From Pseudotabrizicola sp051200875 (lineage in GTDB: Bacteria > Pseudomonadota > Alphaproteobacteria > Rhodobacterales > Rhodobacteraceae): a DNA stretch of 64,000 nucleotides. The notes under the pieces were generated by a model. The model was not told the origin of the DNA. It made no database searches and saw only the letters and a program-made list of their open reading frames with translations. The DNA lies in assembly GCF_051200875.1 (NCBI RefSeq), contig NZ_CP195191.1, forward strand, positions 930,001 through 994,000, given 5' to 3'. The position numbers and the translations under genes are program-made. Of this stretch, positions 17,595 through 26,365 are shown in pieces (the first letter of the stretch is position 1; the number at the start of each line of letters is the position of its first letter).

Positions 17595-18431
17595 TCAGGC
17601 GGGCCTGATCCCGACGATGACCTTCCCCACAAGCCCCTTGCCCGGCTCACCCGTCAGACGCAACGTCTGAGCCTCCCGCTCGGTCGGCGTATTGTCGGAA
17701 AAAACATTGTCGCGCTCCATCGACAGCGATGAAAGATATCGACCGCTGTCGCCATATTCAGAAACCGTAGAATAGATCTTCGCAGCATCGTCGGCGGGAA
17801 GCGCAATCTGCGCAGTCAACAGGGCTTGTCTGCCGCTTGCCGCGGCCTCTCTGCTGTCAAATACCTCGAAATGCATATGTGGCCAGCGGCTGGGGTAACA
17901 GCCCGGAAAGATGGTCTTGAACCTTACAACTCCATCGGAGGCACTGACCTGAAGCCCGCGCAAATAATTCGCCTCGGGCAAGTCATAAAGCGAATAGCGC
18001 CCCTGCACATCGCAATGCCAAAGATACAGCGCCAAGCCTTCCATCGGCTGACATGCGGCATCCACATTCACAAGCCGAAATTCAACCTCCAGTGGCACCC
18101 CTTGCGCTACCGTCCCGTCGGCGCCCAGATTGCCGCGCAGATCAGTCCGCTCGATCCCGCTTTCAGACAGAACGTTGACGAGCTGCCCGTTTCGGCTGTT
18201 GCTGCCATCGGCCGGATATGGACCCGCGGTCTCTTCGGGAGGCATGATGCATTGGCTTCCATCCGCAGCCACGCCCGAAACCTCTGCGCGCGCCTGAGGT
18301 CACCAGACCCAAGCCAAGGTCGCGGCACCACCTGCTGCTGCCAACCCGCCCAGTGCCGCACGGCGGTTCAGGAAACGCGGGAAATCCTGCCCAAAACTTC
18401 CATCCTCATGATGCCGATCTTCCTTGGCCAT
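17595..18431 (-). pseudogene. Intradiol dioxygenase-like gene interrupted by an in-frame TGA
   Basis: A Tat-exported intradiol dioxygenase-like gene split by one stop codon. From the ATG at 18431, which has AAGGAG just upstream, the frame encodes MAKEDRHHEDGSFG and a twin-arginine leader (FLNRRAALGGLAAAGGAATL). It then meets TGA at 18302-18300. The same frame continues without another stop to 17595. The downstream part has ETAGPYPADGSN and the four iron ligands expected of the family: tyrosines in GRYSLYD and PGCYPSRW and histidines in PHMHFEV. A GTG at 18272 with AGAGG upstream could start a 225-residue cytoplasmic version. Either the gene is newly broken, or the stop is read through (UGA-C is a leaky context), or the base is an error. 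Confidence 0.75.
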
Positions 18432-18579
18432 CGCGCGCTCCTTCTCGTTCGCTGCCATGAAGAACGCCGCAATGCAGAACTTCCGTCGTTCTCTCGGTTC
18501 TCTACACTTCCCATAAGCCCCGTCGCAGGGTAAAGACGCCGGCGAGAGCACCCAAATTTTCACGCCACGGGAGAGCCCC

Positions 18580-19857
18580 ATGAGCACGATCATCGACATT
18601 CACGCCCGCGAAATTCTCGACAGCCGCGGAAACCCCACCGTCGAGGTGGACGTCACCCTGGAAAGCGGCGCCTTCGGCCGTGCGGCAGTGCCCTCGGGCG
18701 CATCCACCGGCGCACATGAAGCCAACGAAAAGCGCGATGGCGACAAGAGCCGCTACAAAGGCAAGGGCGTTCTCGAAGCCGTGGCGGCCGTCAACGGTGA
18801 AATCGCCGAAGAACTGGTGGGCTTTGATGCGACCGAGCAGGTTGGCATCGACCGCACCATGATTGAAATGGACGGCACGCCAAACAAATCGCGTCTTGGG
18901 GCTAATGCCATTCTCGGTGTGTCGCTCGCCGTGGCCAAGGCCGCTGCCGAATACACCGGCCAGCCGCTGTTCCGCTACGTCGGTGGCACCCCGGCCCGCA
19001 TTCTGCCAGTGCCGATGATGAACATCATCAACGGCGGCGAACATGCCGACAACCCGATCGACATTCAGGAATTCATGATCATGCCGGTTGGCGCGGACAA
19101 TATCCGTGACGCCATCCGCATGGGCTCGGAAGTGTTCCACACCCTGAAGAAAGAACTGCAATCGGCGGGTCATAACACCGGCATCGGTGACGAAGGCGGC
19201 TTTGCACCCAACTTGAACTCTGCTCGCGATGCGCTTGATTTCATTTTGAAATCCATCGAAAAGGCAGGCTTCCGTCCGGGTGAGGACATCTATCTCGCCC
19301 TCGACTGCGCCTCGACCGAATATTTCAAGGGCGGACGCTATGAAATGAAAGGCGAAGGCAAATCGCTGTCGATCGCCGAGAACGTCGATTTCCTCGCAGG
19401 ATTGGTGAAGGATTACCCGATCATCTCGATCGAGGATGGCTGCTCGGAAGACGACTGGGAAGGCTGGAAGCTTCTGACCGACACGCTGGGCAACAAGGTG
19501 CAGTTGGTTGGCGACGACCTTTTCGTGACCAATCCGCGCCGTCTGGCGGAAGGCATCGCCGCAGGCTGTGCGAACTCGATGCTGGTGAAGGTCAACCAGA
19601 TCGGCACGCTGACCGAAACGCTGCAGGCCGTAGATATGGCTCATCGTGCACGCTACACCAATGTGATGTCGCACCGTTCGGGTGAAACCGAAGACTCGAC
19701 AATTGCCGACCTTGCCGTGGCAACGAATTGCGGCCAGATCAAAACCGGTTCGCTGTCCCGTTCAGATCGTCTTGCCAAATACAATCAGCTGATCCGTATT
19801 GAAGAGATGCTGGGCGAAACCGCTGAATATGCAGGCCGCTCGATCCTCAAGGGCTAA
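18580..19857 (+). CDS. eno: Enolase (phosphopyruvate hydratase)
   Basis: Converts 2-phosphoglycerate to phosphoenolpyruvate in glycolysis; cytoplasmic, also a degradosome component in some bacteria. The 425-residue chain has all family landmarks: AREILDSRGNPTVEV at the start, SGASTGAHEA loop, the metal ligands in LALDCASTE, SIEDG and LVGDDLFVTN, the catalytic lysine in LVKVNQIGTLTE, and SHRSGETED with the substrate-binding residues. The ATG is preceded by GGGAGAG. The gene is followed by three consecutive hairpins. It is divergent from the interrupted dioxygenase gene. Confidence 0.98.
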   Translation: MSTIIDIHAREILDSRGNPTVEVDVTLESGAFGRAAVPSGASTGAHEANEKRDGDKSRYKGKGVLEAVAAVNGEIAEELVGFDATEQVGIDRTMIEMDGTPNKSRLGANAILGVSLAVAKAAAEYTGQPLFRYVGGTPARILPVPMMNIINGGEHADNPIDIQEFMIMPVGADNIRDAIRMGSEVFHTLKKELQSAGHNTGIGDEGGFAPNLNSARDALDFILKSIEKAGFRPGEDIYLALDCASTEYFKGGRYEMKGEGKSLSIAENVDFLAGLVKDYPIISIEDGCSEDDWEGWKLLTDTLGNKVQLVGDDLFVTNPRRLAEGIAAGCANSMLVKVNQIGTLTETLQAVDMAHRARYTNVMSHRSGETEDSTIADLAVATNCGQIKTGSLSRSDRLAKYNQLIRIEEMLGETAEYAGRSILKG

Positions 19858-19870
19858 GCATTAGAAAGAG

Positions 19871-19938
19871 CAAGGATTTTCGAAAATCCTTGCAAATTTC
19901 TTCGAAGAAATTTGCGGGCACCGTCAGGTGCCCGTTTT
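19871..19938 (+). terminator. Triple-hairpin terminator after eno
   Basis: Three back-to-back perfect palindromes: 19871-19892 (arms CAAGGATTTT), 19892-19915 (arms GCAAATTTCTT) and 19916-19933 (GGGCACC/GGTGCCC), the last followed by GTTTTCATT. The third hairpin is the likely terminator. The first two are AT-rich with TCGA centres and look like a repeated intergenic module. The whole block lies between two convergent genes and could stop transcription from both sides. Confidence 0.75.
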
Positions 19939-20996
19939 CATTCTTTGAAACGCGTAACACCATAGCCCTGCCATAGCGCGTCGACACTGTTTGACTGGAC
20001 AAGGTCAGTCACCGCCAATCCGGCAAGGGCCGCAAGCGTAGCGCCGGAATGCATGACTGCCACGATCAGTCCCGGCAGCACCCGCCCCAGCACAGGAAAT
20101 CCGTCCGATGGCACGGGACGATTGGCTTCAAGAACCGTTTCGACCTGAAGCGACCCGCAATCCAGAAACTCTGCCAGTCGGGTAAGCGATTCTCTGGCAA
20201 GCTGATCGGGGTTTGCCGCCAAGATCTCGGCGTTGTCGCCTTGGTGGTTCGGACTCGTCGGCATCAAAAGCCGCCCATCCCGCAACTGCCGCACTTCCCC
20301 CATTGGTCCACAAAGAAGTGTCGGCATAAGCGGCACTGTCGGTTGCGTCACCACCATCGCGCCAGGGCGTCGCAGCAACGGAAGGTTCACCCCAACATCC
20401 GACAACAAGGCTGAACTTCCCGTTCCTGCGGCAATCACGATGTCATCAGCTAGAATCAGGTCATCACCGACCCAAAGACCGCAGATTTGCCCGCCTTTTT
20501 CTGCCAATCGGGTGACAGCCACGCCTGTCCTGACTTCGGCACCGGAATGAGTCAGAAGCGCCCCCGCCAAGGCTGGCGTATCAATCATCCCCTCCTCGGG
20601 TAAAAAGACCGCGCCCTCTACGCCCTTTAGCCTCGGCCAATGTTGCCCAATCTCATCCGCTGCAACTGCTCTCGCCTGATAGCCCAGACCCACCAGTCTT
20701 CCGCGAAATGCATCAGCAGGCGCACCCTGCTCTTCAAACCACAGACAACCTGGCCAATGGTGATAGCCCGGCACGTCCACAGCCAGTTGTCGATGTGCGT
20801 CCATTGCGGCATGGCGCAGGCGAAAATGGGCGTCATCCAAATGAAAGCTGGCGTTCAGCCAGCCAAAACTCGCTCGGGACGCGACCCCTCCCACACTGTC
20901 GGCTTCAAACACCGTCACACGACAACCAGCACGAGCAAGATGATAGGCCGACGAAGCCCCGATGATACCCGCGCCGATGATAGCCACATGTTTCAT
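19938..20996 (-). CDS. FAD-dependent oxidoreductase, DAO family
   Basis: A 352-residue flavoprotein of the D-amino acid/glycine oxidase superfamily. The start is set at 20996, where MKHVAIIGAGIIGASSAYHL gives the FAD-binding Rossmann motif right at the N-terminus, as in the family; the open frame extends 22 codons upstream without family sequence. The C-terminal part includes RPVPSDGFPVLGRV, the conserved segment near the active site, and MHSGATLAAL, which contacts FAD. Likely substrates are small amines or amino acids, oxidised to an imine and hydrolysed. No neighbouring gene indicates the exact substrate. Confidence 0.85.
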   Translation of the reverse strand: MKHVAIIGAGIIGASSAYHLARAGCRVTVFEADSVGGVASRASFGWLNASFHLDDAHFRLRHAAMDAHRQLAVDVPGYHHWPGCLWFEEQGAPADAFRGRLVGLGYQARAVAADEIGQHWPRLKGVEGAVFLPEEGMIDTPALAGALLTHSGAEVRTGVAVTRLAEKGGQICGLWVGDDLILADDIVIAAGTGSSALLSDVGVNLPLLRRPGAMVVTQPTVPLMPTLLCGPMGEVRQLRDGRLLMPTSPNHQGDNAEILAANPDQLARESLTRLAEFLDCGSLQVETVLEANRPVPSDGFPVLGRVLPGLIVAVMHSGATLAALAGLAVTDLVQSNSVDALWQGYGVTRFKE

Positions 20997-21213
20997 AGCT
21001 GTAGCTTGATCCAGATCCACATGTGCCATCAAGGCCAAAAAGCTGAACTGCCGCGCCTGCATCTACGACCATAAAGCTCGGGGTTGAACCCCAATGTTCC
21101 GCCTTCGTCCGTTCTCTGTTCACGGTCGTAGAGACCTTCGTGCGATTGCGAGCGTCCCCTCCCCGCCGAAGTCTAGGGCATCCGGAGCACCCGGAACAAA
21201 GGGAGGAAAGACC

Positions 21214-21708
21214 ATGAATCTAATCAATGCACTTGCGCTTTCCATTGGCCTGCTGGCCGCAATCGCGACTTGGCTTTGCCTTGGCACCCCGCTTGGCCTT
21301 CAGGTTTGGGCGCTGTTTATTGGCTGGGGCGCGTTCTATCATGCAGGCGGCAAGATGGACGGCCTGACGAAATCGGCAATCAATCATGCCTGGGGTGTGG
21401 TGGTCGCGGTCGCGACCCTGATCATTGTTGGCACCGTTGGCGGATCGGTAATTGTGACGTCTGTGATCGTTGGTGTGTCTGTGGTCCTTCTGGTCTTGGG
21501 CGCCCATATTCCCGCGCTTTCAACCATTCCGGCCGCCGTTTACGGTTATGCCTCGACAGCCGCGTTCTGCCTGCTGACAGGTGTCGCGATCACCGACATT
21601 GGGGCCAGTGTGAAAGCCGGGGCCATCGTTCTGGCCTCGATGGTGGTTGGAAATGTCTTCGGTTTCATCTCGGAAGAGGTTGCGGGCGGTTTGGTCAAAA
21701 AGACCTGA
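21214..21708 (+). CDS. DUF1097 family membrane protein
   Basis: A 164-residue inner membrane protein with about five hydrophobic segments covering most of its length (ALALSIGLLAAIATWLCLG at the start). The pattern ALFIGWGAFYHAGGKMDGL followed by NHAWGVVVA matches DUF1097. I place the start at 21214, because GGGAGGAAAG lies immediately before this ATG; the frame is open further upstream but without coding character. The function is not known. It stands alone between an FAD oxidoreductase and the pseudouridine synthase gene. Confidence 0.8.
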   Translation: MNLINALALSIGLLAAIATWLCLGTPLGLQVWALFIGWGAFYHAGGKMDGLTKSAINHAWGVVVAVATLIIVGTVGGSVIVTSVIVGVSVVLLVLGAHIPALSTIPAAVYGYASTAAFCLLTGVAITDIGASVKAGAIVLASMVVGNVFGFISEEVAGGLVKKT

Positions 21709-21773
21709 CCTCCCCCGAAACTCGCCGGGCGTGAGAGATTTCCTCTCGCGCCCCACTCTGGTAAGAACCGCCT

Positions 21774-22400
21774 ATGTCCCGGCTTCTCCTTGTGAACAAA
21801 CCCTATGATATGTTGTGCCAATTCACCGATGGTGAGGGCCGTCGGACCTTGGCCGATCTGGTGCCTGTAAAAGGTGTCTATCCAGCTGGCCGGTTGGATC
21901 GCGACAGCGAAGGTCTCGTCCTCTTGACCGACGACGGAAGACTTCAGGCCCGCATCGCCGATCCCAAGCACAAGATGGAAAAAACTTACCTTGCTCAGGT
22001 CGAAGGCATCCCGACCCCGGAGCAGATAGAGACGCTGTGCCAAGGGGTTCTTCTGAATGACGGCCCCACCCTACCCGCCCGGGCGCGGATCATCGACCCG
22101 CCCGAGGCATTATGGCCGCGCGTTCCGCCGATCCGTGAGCGCAAATCTGTCCCCGACAGTTGGGTCGAACTGACGATTCGCGAAGGCCGCAACAGACAGG
22201 TTCGCCGAATGACGGCGGCCGTAAGCTTGCCTTGCCTCAGGCTGATCCGCTGGAGCGTCGGGGAATGGAACTTGGACGGGCTTGCCCCAGAGTGCTGGCG
22301 CGAGGTTCCCGTGATGAACACCGCAAGCCTTACAGAAGGCCCGCAAAAATATCGCACGAAAGGGCCGCAAAATGGCCAACGCCCCCAAAGACGCCGCTGA
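21774..22400 (+). CDS. rluE: 23S rRNA pseudouridine synthase, RluE-like
   Basis: Isomerises one uridine of 23S rRNA to pseudouridine (U2457 in E. coli for RluE). The 208-residue chain lacks the S4 domain and begins directly with LLLVNKPYDMLCQFTD, as RluE does. The catalytic aspartate is in the GRLDRDSEGL motif, and the later RNRQVRRMTAAVSLPCLRL is the RsuA/RluB/RluE-type motif III. Length and domain content match RluE (217 residues in E. coli). The 3' end overlaps the start of the cupin gene by 29 bases. Confidence 0.88.
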   Translation: MSRLLLVNKPYDMLCQFTDGEGRRTLADLVPVKGVYPAGRLDRDSEGLVLLTDDGRLQARIADPKHKMEKTYLAQVEGIPTPEQIETLCQGVLLNDGPTLPARARIIDPPEALWPRVPPIRERKSVPDSWVELTIREGRNRQVRRMTAAVSLPCLRLIRWSVGEWNLDGLAPECWREVPVMNTASLTEGPQKYRTKGPQNGQRPQRRR

Positions 22401-22821
22401 TCAGTTGATCGCCCATCTGGGCCTAGCGCCGCATCCTGAAGGCGGATGGTACAAAGAGACGTGGAAAGGCCCGCAGCGCGAGGGGCGCGCCAGTGGAACT
22501 GCCATCTTCTTTCTACTGAAGGCTGGCGAACGCAGCCATTGGCACAAAGTCGACGCCGACGAGATCTGGCTTTGGCATGGCGGCGCGCCGCTTGTTCTGT
22601 CGATCGGGCGAGACCATGCCGAAAACCACATCTTGGGGCCTGCGGTTCTGGACGGAGAATTGCCACAGATCATCGTGCCTGCCGGATATTGGCAGGCTGC
22701 CCAATCAACTGGCGACTATACCTTGGTCTCCTGCACCGTCAGTCCCGGCTTTGATTTTGCAGGCTTTACGCTTGCCCCGAACGCGTTCGACCTTCCGCGC
22801 GCAGAAGGCAAGGAAGGCTAG
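22372..22821 (+). CDS. Cupin protein, DUF985 family
   Basis: A 149-residue single-domain cupin. It contains the DUF985 opening LGLAPHPEGGWYKETW, the first cupin motif FFLLKAGERSHWHKVDADEIW (here with two histidines and a glutamate-like position that often bind metal) and the second motif QAAQSTGDYTLVSCTVSPGFDF. The ATG at 22372 lies inside the end of rluE, a 29-base overlap, with AAAGGGCC as a weak ribosome site. The biochemical activity of the family is not established; some members are annotated as sugar epimerase-like. Confidence 0.82.
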   Translation: MANAPKDAADQLIAHLGLAPHPEGGWYKETWKGPQREGRASGTAIFFLLKAGERSHWHKVDADEIWLWHGGAPLVLSIGRDHAENHILGPAVLDGELPQIIVPAGYWQAAQSTGDYTLVSCTVSPGFDFAGFTLAPNAFDLPRAEGKEG

Positions 22822-22946
22822 GCGCCAACGTCCTTTCCCAAGGATCATCCATCGTCCAAGCAAGGGGCGCGGTCACCCCAACTTGCCTTTGTTCCGGGTA
22901 CAAGAATTGCGTGGCATCGGCTTTGGTGCCGCGATAAGCCGGGGCC

Positions 22947-23870
22947 ATGACCCAAACCACCGCACCCACAAACGAAGACAGCCTTTCCGGCTTTGTATAT
23001 GCGCTTTCAGCCTATCTGCTTTGGGGCTTCTTGCCGCTTTACATGAAGGCCTTGGCGCATGTGCCGCCAACCGAGGTGATTGCACACCGCATTCTGTGGT
23101 CATTGCCCATCGCGGTTGCCGTGCTGTGGTACAGGGGCCGGACAGATGATCTGAAAACCGCGCTTCGATCGCCCAGAATGCTGGCGATGGGGGCCGCTAC
23201 GGCCACACTGATCTCTGTCAACTGGGGGATCTATGTTTGGGCCATCGGCTCTGGCCACGCGATGGAAGCCGCGCTTGGTTACTACATCAACCCGCTTTTC
23301 AGCGTGCTATTGGGGCGGCTTTTACTGGGCGAACGCCTGCATCCGGCGCAATGGGCGGCCATTGCGCTGGCCGCAGCCGCAGTGCTGCTTTTGACGGTCG
23401 AGGCGGGCAGTCTTCCCATCGTCGCGCTGTCTCTGACGCTGACATGGGGATTCTACGCCTATCTGAAAAAGTCGCTCCCGATTGGGCCGAACCAAGGCTT
23501 CACACTTGAAGTGGCCCTGCTCACACCCTTTGCCCTTGCCTATATTGCTTATGCTTGGGTCACGGGACAAAGCCACTTTGCCCAAGGCGTCAGCACGGAT
23601 ACGGCGCTTTTACTCGGCTGCGGTGCGGTAACCGCAATTCCGCTGATGCTTTACGCCAATGGGGCCAAAGGCCTGCGCCTTTCGACCATCGCCATGATGC
23701 AATATATCGCGCCGACCATGATCTTCCTGTCGGCGGTCTTCCTGTTTGGCGAGCCATTCGGCCAAGCTCGCGCCATCGCCTTCCCGATGATCTGGGCGGC
23801 CTTGGCGATCTTTACCGCAGCGATGCTTACTGCGCGTAGACAGTCACTTCGGGCAGGTCGGTCAAGTTAA
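22947..23870 (+). CDS. rarD: RarD-type EamA transporter
   Basis: A 307-residue membrane protein with ten predicted helices. It carries the RarD landmarks: GFVYALSAYLLWGFLPLYMK at residues 11-30, EVIAHRILWS just after it, NWGIYVWAIGSGHAMEAALGYYINPL and the late MQYIAPTMIFLSAVFLFGEPF. RarD proteins were first linked to chloramphenicol sensitivity, but their natural substrate is unclear. The 3' end overlaps the convergent lipoprotein gene by 44 bases, which is unusually long for convergent genes. Confidence 0.88.
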   Translation: MTQTTAPTNEDSLSGFVYALSAYLLWGFLPLYMKALAHVPPTEVIAHRILWSLPIAVAVLWYRGRTDDLKTALRSPRMLAMGAATATLISVNWGIYVWAIGSGHAMEAALGYYINPLFSVLLGRLLLGERLHPAQWAAIALAAAAVLLLTVEAGSLPIVALSLTLTWGFYAYLKKSLPIGPNQGFTLEVALLTPFALAYIAYAWVTGQSHFAQGVSTDTALLLGCGAVTAIPLMLYANGAKGLRLSTIAMMQYIAPTMIFLSAVFLFGEPFGQARAIAFPMIWAALAIFTAAMLTARRQSLRAGRSS

Positions 23871-24297
23871 GCCCCAAGGCACGAAACGCAGCCAGGGAAA
23901 GCTGTGCGCCAGAACTGCCGGGCAAAAGATCGACAGCAACCGACTGGCCACCAGCCGTCACCACGCGCCCCTTACCTGCTGCGCTGACCAATGTGGTGCG
24001 CAACCAGATACCCGGTTCAGTCGGGCTACCGAGGCTGACCACCACTTTGCCCAACTCCCGCTCAGCGGCAGAGGCAGGCGCCGCCAAGGCTTCGGCCTTT
24101 TCGGCGGCGGTGGTCGTGTCCAGGGCAGAGGCGGATCGCCCTTCGCCCAAGACGATTGGATTGGCCGGGGGCGGTGCAACCGCCTCGGGCTCGGGCGCGA
24201 CCGCAGCCGCTGGCGTTGCGTCCGTACGGGCGCGATCAAGCACCGAACAGCCCGAGGCTGCGGCTACGATCATGAAAAAGGGAACAAATCTACGCAT
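23827..24297 (-). CDS. Small lipoprotein of unknown function
   Basis: A 156-residue protein starting MRRFVPFFMIVAAASGCSVL, a lipoprotein leader with the cysteine at residue 17 (AASGC). A proline- and alanine-rich linker (about residues 25-60) is followed by a globular part of about 90 residues (GKVVVSLGSPTEPGIWLRT, GRVVTAGGQSVAVDLLP). It is probably anchored to a membrane in the periplasm. I do not recognise a catalytic motif. The start at 24297 is chosen because it gives the leader; the frame is open further upstream. It is convergent with rarD and divergent from moaA. Confidence 0.75.
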   Translation of the reverse strand: MRRFVPFFMIVAAASGCSVLDRARTDATPAAAVAPEPEAVAPPPANPIVLGEGRSASALDTTTAAEKAEALAAPASAAERELGKVVVSLGSPTEPGIWLRTTLVSAAGKGRVVTAGGQSVAVDLLPGSSGAQLSLAAFRALGLNLTDLPEVTVYAQ

Positions 24298-24383
24298 GAC
24301 CAGCACGATAGTCTGCCCCTTCCTTCCCTGCAATGGTTGCTTCATCACTAGACAGGAAACGGGCTGCGTCCTACCTTGACGGA

Positions 24384-25391
24384 ATGGAACAGACACCGCT
24401 CATCGACCCCTTTGCCCGCCCGATCTCTTATCTGCGGGTCTCAGTCACGGACCGCTGCGATTTTCGCTGCGTCTATTGCATGGCGGAAAACATGACCTTT
24501 CTGCCAAAGGCCGATCTTCTGACCTTGGAAGAACTTGACCGGATGTGTTCCACCTTCATCCGTCTCGGGGTGCAAAAGCTACGGATCACGGGCGGCGAGC
24601 CTTTGGTGCGCAAAGGCATCATGACCTTTTTCCGCCAGATGTCACGGCATCTGGAAAGCGGCGCCCTGAAAGAACTGACCGTCACCACCAACGGCAGCCA
24701 GCTTCGCAAATACGCAGCCGAACTGGCCGATTGCGGTGTAAAGCGGATCAATGTCTCGCTGGACACGCTGGATGCCAAGAAATTCGCCGACATCACCCGG
24801 TGGGGCCGCCTCCCGCAAGTGCTTGACGGGATCACCGCAGCCAAAGAGGCAGGCTTGCGGGTCAAGATCAACGCCGTGGCTCTAAAGGGTTTCAACGAGG
24901 ACGAACAGTTCTCGATCACCGAATGGTGCGCCCGCGAAGGCCATGACCTGACTTGGATCGAAGTGATGCCGATGGGCGATCTGGGCAACGAAGACCGGCT
25001 TGACCAATATTGGGCACTGTCAAATCTGCGCGAACGCTATGCCAGCCGCTACACCCTGACTGATCTGGCAGAACGGACCGGCGGGCCGGCGCGCTATGTG
25101 CGGCTGGAAGAAACCGGTCAGAAAATCGGGTTCATCACGCCGCTTACACATAATTTCTGCGAAAGCTGCAACCGGGTTCGGCTGACCTGCACGGGCGAGT
25201 TGTTCATGTGCCTTGGCCAGGAAGATATGGCTGATCTGCGTGGCCCGCTCCGCTCTGCCCCAACGGACGAGCCGCTGGAACAAGCCATCCGCGCCGCGAT
25301 TTCACGCAAACCCAAAGGCCATGATTTCGACTATTCGCGCCAAAAGGTAGCGGGTCAGATGTCCCGCCACATGAGCCATACAGGCGGCTAA
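24384..25391 (+). CDS. moaA: GTP 3',8-cyclase MoaA
   Basis: A radical SAM enzyme that converts GTP to 3',8-cyclo-GTP, the first step in molybdenum cofactor synthesis. The 335-residue chain has the N-terminal 4Fe-4S cluster motif CDFRCVYC (C25, C29, C32), the GGEPLV motif, and the second cluster site C-terminal CESCNRVRLTCTGELFMC. It ends in Gly-Gly, which is required for activity in MoaA. Start 24384 is chosen because the earlier ATG would run into the lipoprotein gene start region. It complements the modABC importer about 14 kb away. Confidence 0.97.
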   Translation: MEQTPLIDPFARPISYLRVSVTDRCDFRCVYCMAENMTFLPKADLLTLEELDRMCSTFIRLGVQKLRITGGEPLVRKGIMTFFRQMSRHLESGALKELTVTTNGSQLRKYAAELADCGVKRINVSLDTLDAKKFADITRWGRLPQVLDGITAAKEAGLRVKINAVALKGFNEDEQFSITEWCAREGHDLTWIEVMPMGDLGNEDRLDQYWALSNLRERYASRYTLTDLAERTGGPARYVRLEETGQKIGFITPLTHNFCESCNRVRLTCTGELFMCLGQEDMADLRGPLRSAPTDEPLEQAIRAAISRKPKGHDFDYSRQKVAGQMSRHMSHTGG

Positions 25392-25479
25392 AGCGTTTTG
25401 CGTTTCTATTGATTGAATAAGTATCGGAATGCGAACGAAACTGGTGCGAATTCCGATTCAACGTAAACGCAAAATCGCT
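25392..25479. repeat. Long imperfect palindrome after moaA
   Basis: An 88-base element beginning one base after the moaA stop. The outer arms AGCGTTTTGCGTTT (25392-25405) and AAACGCAAAATCGCT (25465-25479) pair with a single bulge. An inner pair, ATCGGAAT near 25433-25440 and ATTCCGAT near 25450-25457, forms a second stem. The order outer arm, inner arm, inner arm, outer arm is the shape of a REP-like or MITE-like repeat. It could also serve as a bidirectional terminator between moaA and the LysM gene, which converge here. Confidence 0.7.
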
Positions 25480-25491
25480 CTGAACCAAAGT

Positions 25492-26355
25492 CTACAGCTT
25501 TGACAGCGATGGAATGACCAGCTTTTGCCCGGTGCGAATGTCATTCGGGCTGCGGATGCGGCCAGTATTGGCCGACAGGATGTCAATGTACTTCGATGCA
25601 TCCCCATAAAAACGCAGAGCCAAGGCACCCAGCGAGTCGCCCGGAACAACCGTGTAAAGCAGATCTTCCGTGGCAAGATACTGCATCATGGCCGTGCCTG
25701 CGGGCGTTACATCCGGCAAGGGCGCATCACCCTCGCCAATCCCCGGTCCTTCCTCTTGGGCATGGGCCACAATCGAGGCCAGCAGAACGGCCGTATCGAC
25801 CCGGCCTTCCGTCGTGACAAGACCGGATGGGGCCTCAGCAACACCTTTGCCCACAGCCTCGTTCACCAAGGCATCAATATAGGCATCGGTCTGACCATCG
25901 ACCAAGGCCTGCGCCACCAGCCCCACAAGGGCGGCTTTGTCCTCACCAGCAGCATCGCCGGTGCCGCGCAAACCCTGAAGCGCCTTGATCGACATGGCCG
26001 CAAGCGCCTCATCCTTGGCCGTGGGTTTTGGCGCCCGCACAGCCTCTTCCGCAGCGCCATTCAGATCCGCCAGAATGGCAGCCGTCATTGATGCAAGATC
26101 GGTCGTGCCCGTTACGACGGGCCGTGGCCTGACCTCTGGCACGGTTTCGGGCTGCGAAGCTACCGAAAGCGTTGCCTGAACGGCTGTAGTCAATGCGGCT
26201 GAAGGTTCAGTCAACGGCGCAATCTCTGCCTCTGGTGCGGCACTGGACACCAATGGTTGTGCAACATCGTCTGTCCCATTGAACCCCGGAATTCCCGCAA
26301 TCCCAACGGCGACAATGATCGCTAATGTCAGATAGGCTAAACCAAGACGGATCAT
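25492..26355 (-). CDS. LysM-domain protein, membrane anchored
   Basis: A 287-residue protein with an N-terminal hydrophobic segment (MIRLGLAYLTLAIIVAVGIAG) that acts as a membrane anchor or uncut leader. A long alanine-rich, probably disordered middle follows. The C-terminal LysM domain runs over the last 50 residues (LLYTVVPGDSLGALALRFYGD, then ILSANTGRIRSPNDIRTGQKLVIP). LysM binds peptidoglycan, so the protein probably links membrane and cell wall. The start at 26355 has GAGGAG ahead of it. It follows the rhodanese gene by 10 bases on the same strand, so the two are probably co-transcribed. Confidence 0.85.
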   Translation of the reverse strand: MIRLGLAYLTLAIIVAVGIAGIPGFNGTDDVAQPLVSSAAPEAEIAPLTEPSAALTTAVQATLSVASQPETVPEVRPRPVVTGTTDLASMTAAILADLNGAAEEAVRAPKPTAKDEALAAMSIKALQGLRGTGDAAGEDKAALVGLVAQALVDGQTDAYIDALVNEAVGKGVAEAPSGLVTTEGRVDTAVLLASIVAHAQEEGPGIGEGDAPLPDVTPAGTAMMQYLATEDLLYTVVPGDSLGALALRFYGDASKYIDILSANTGRIRSPNDIRTGQKLVIPSLSKL

Positions 26356-26365
26356 GTGGCGCTCC

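Noticed and set aside
18300..18302. Selenocysteine coded by the in-frame TGA
   Set aside because: The codon lies in the linker after a Tat leader, where no redox residue is expected, and no SECIS-like hairpin is evident just downstream.
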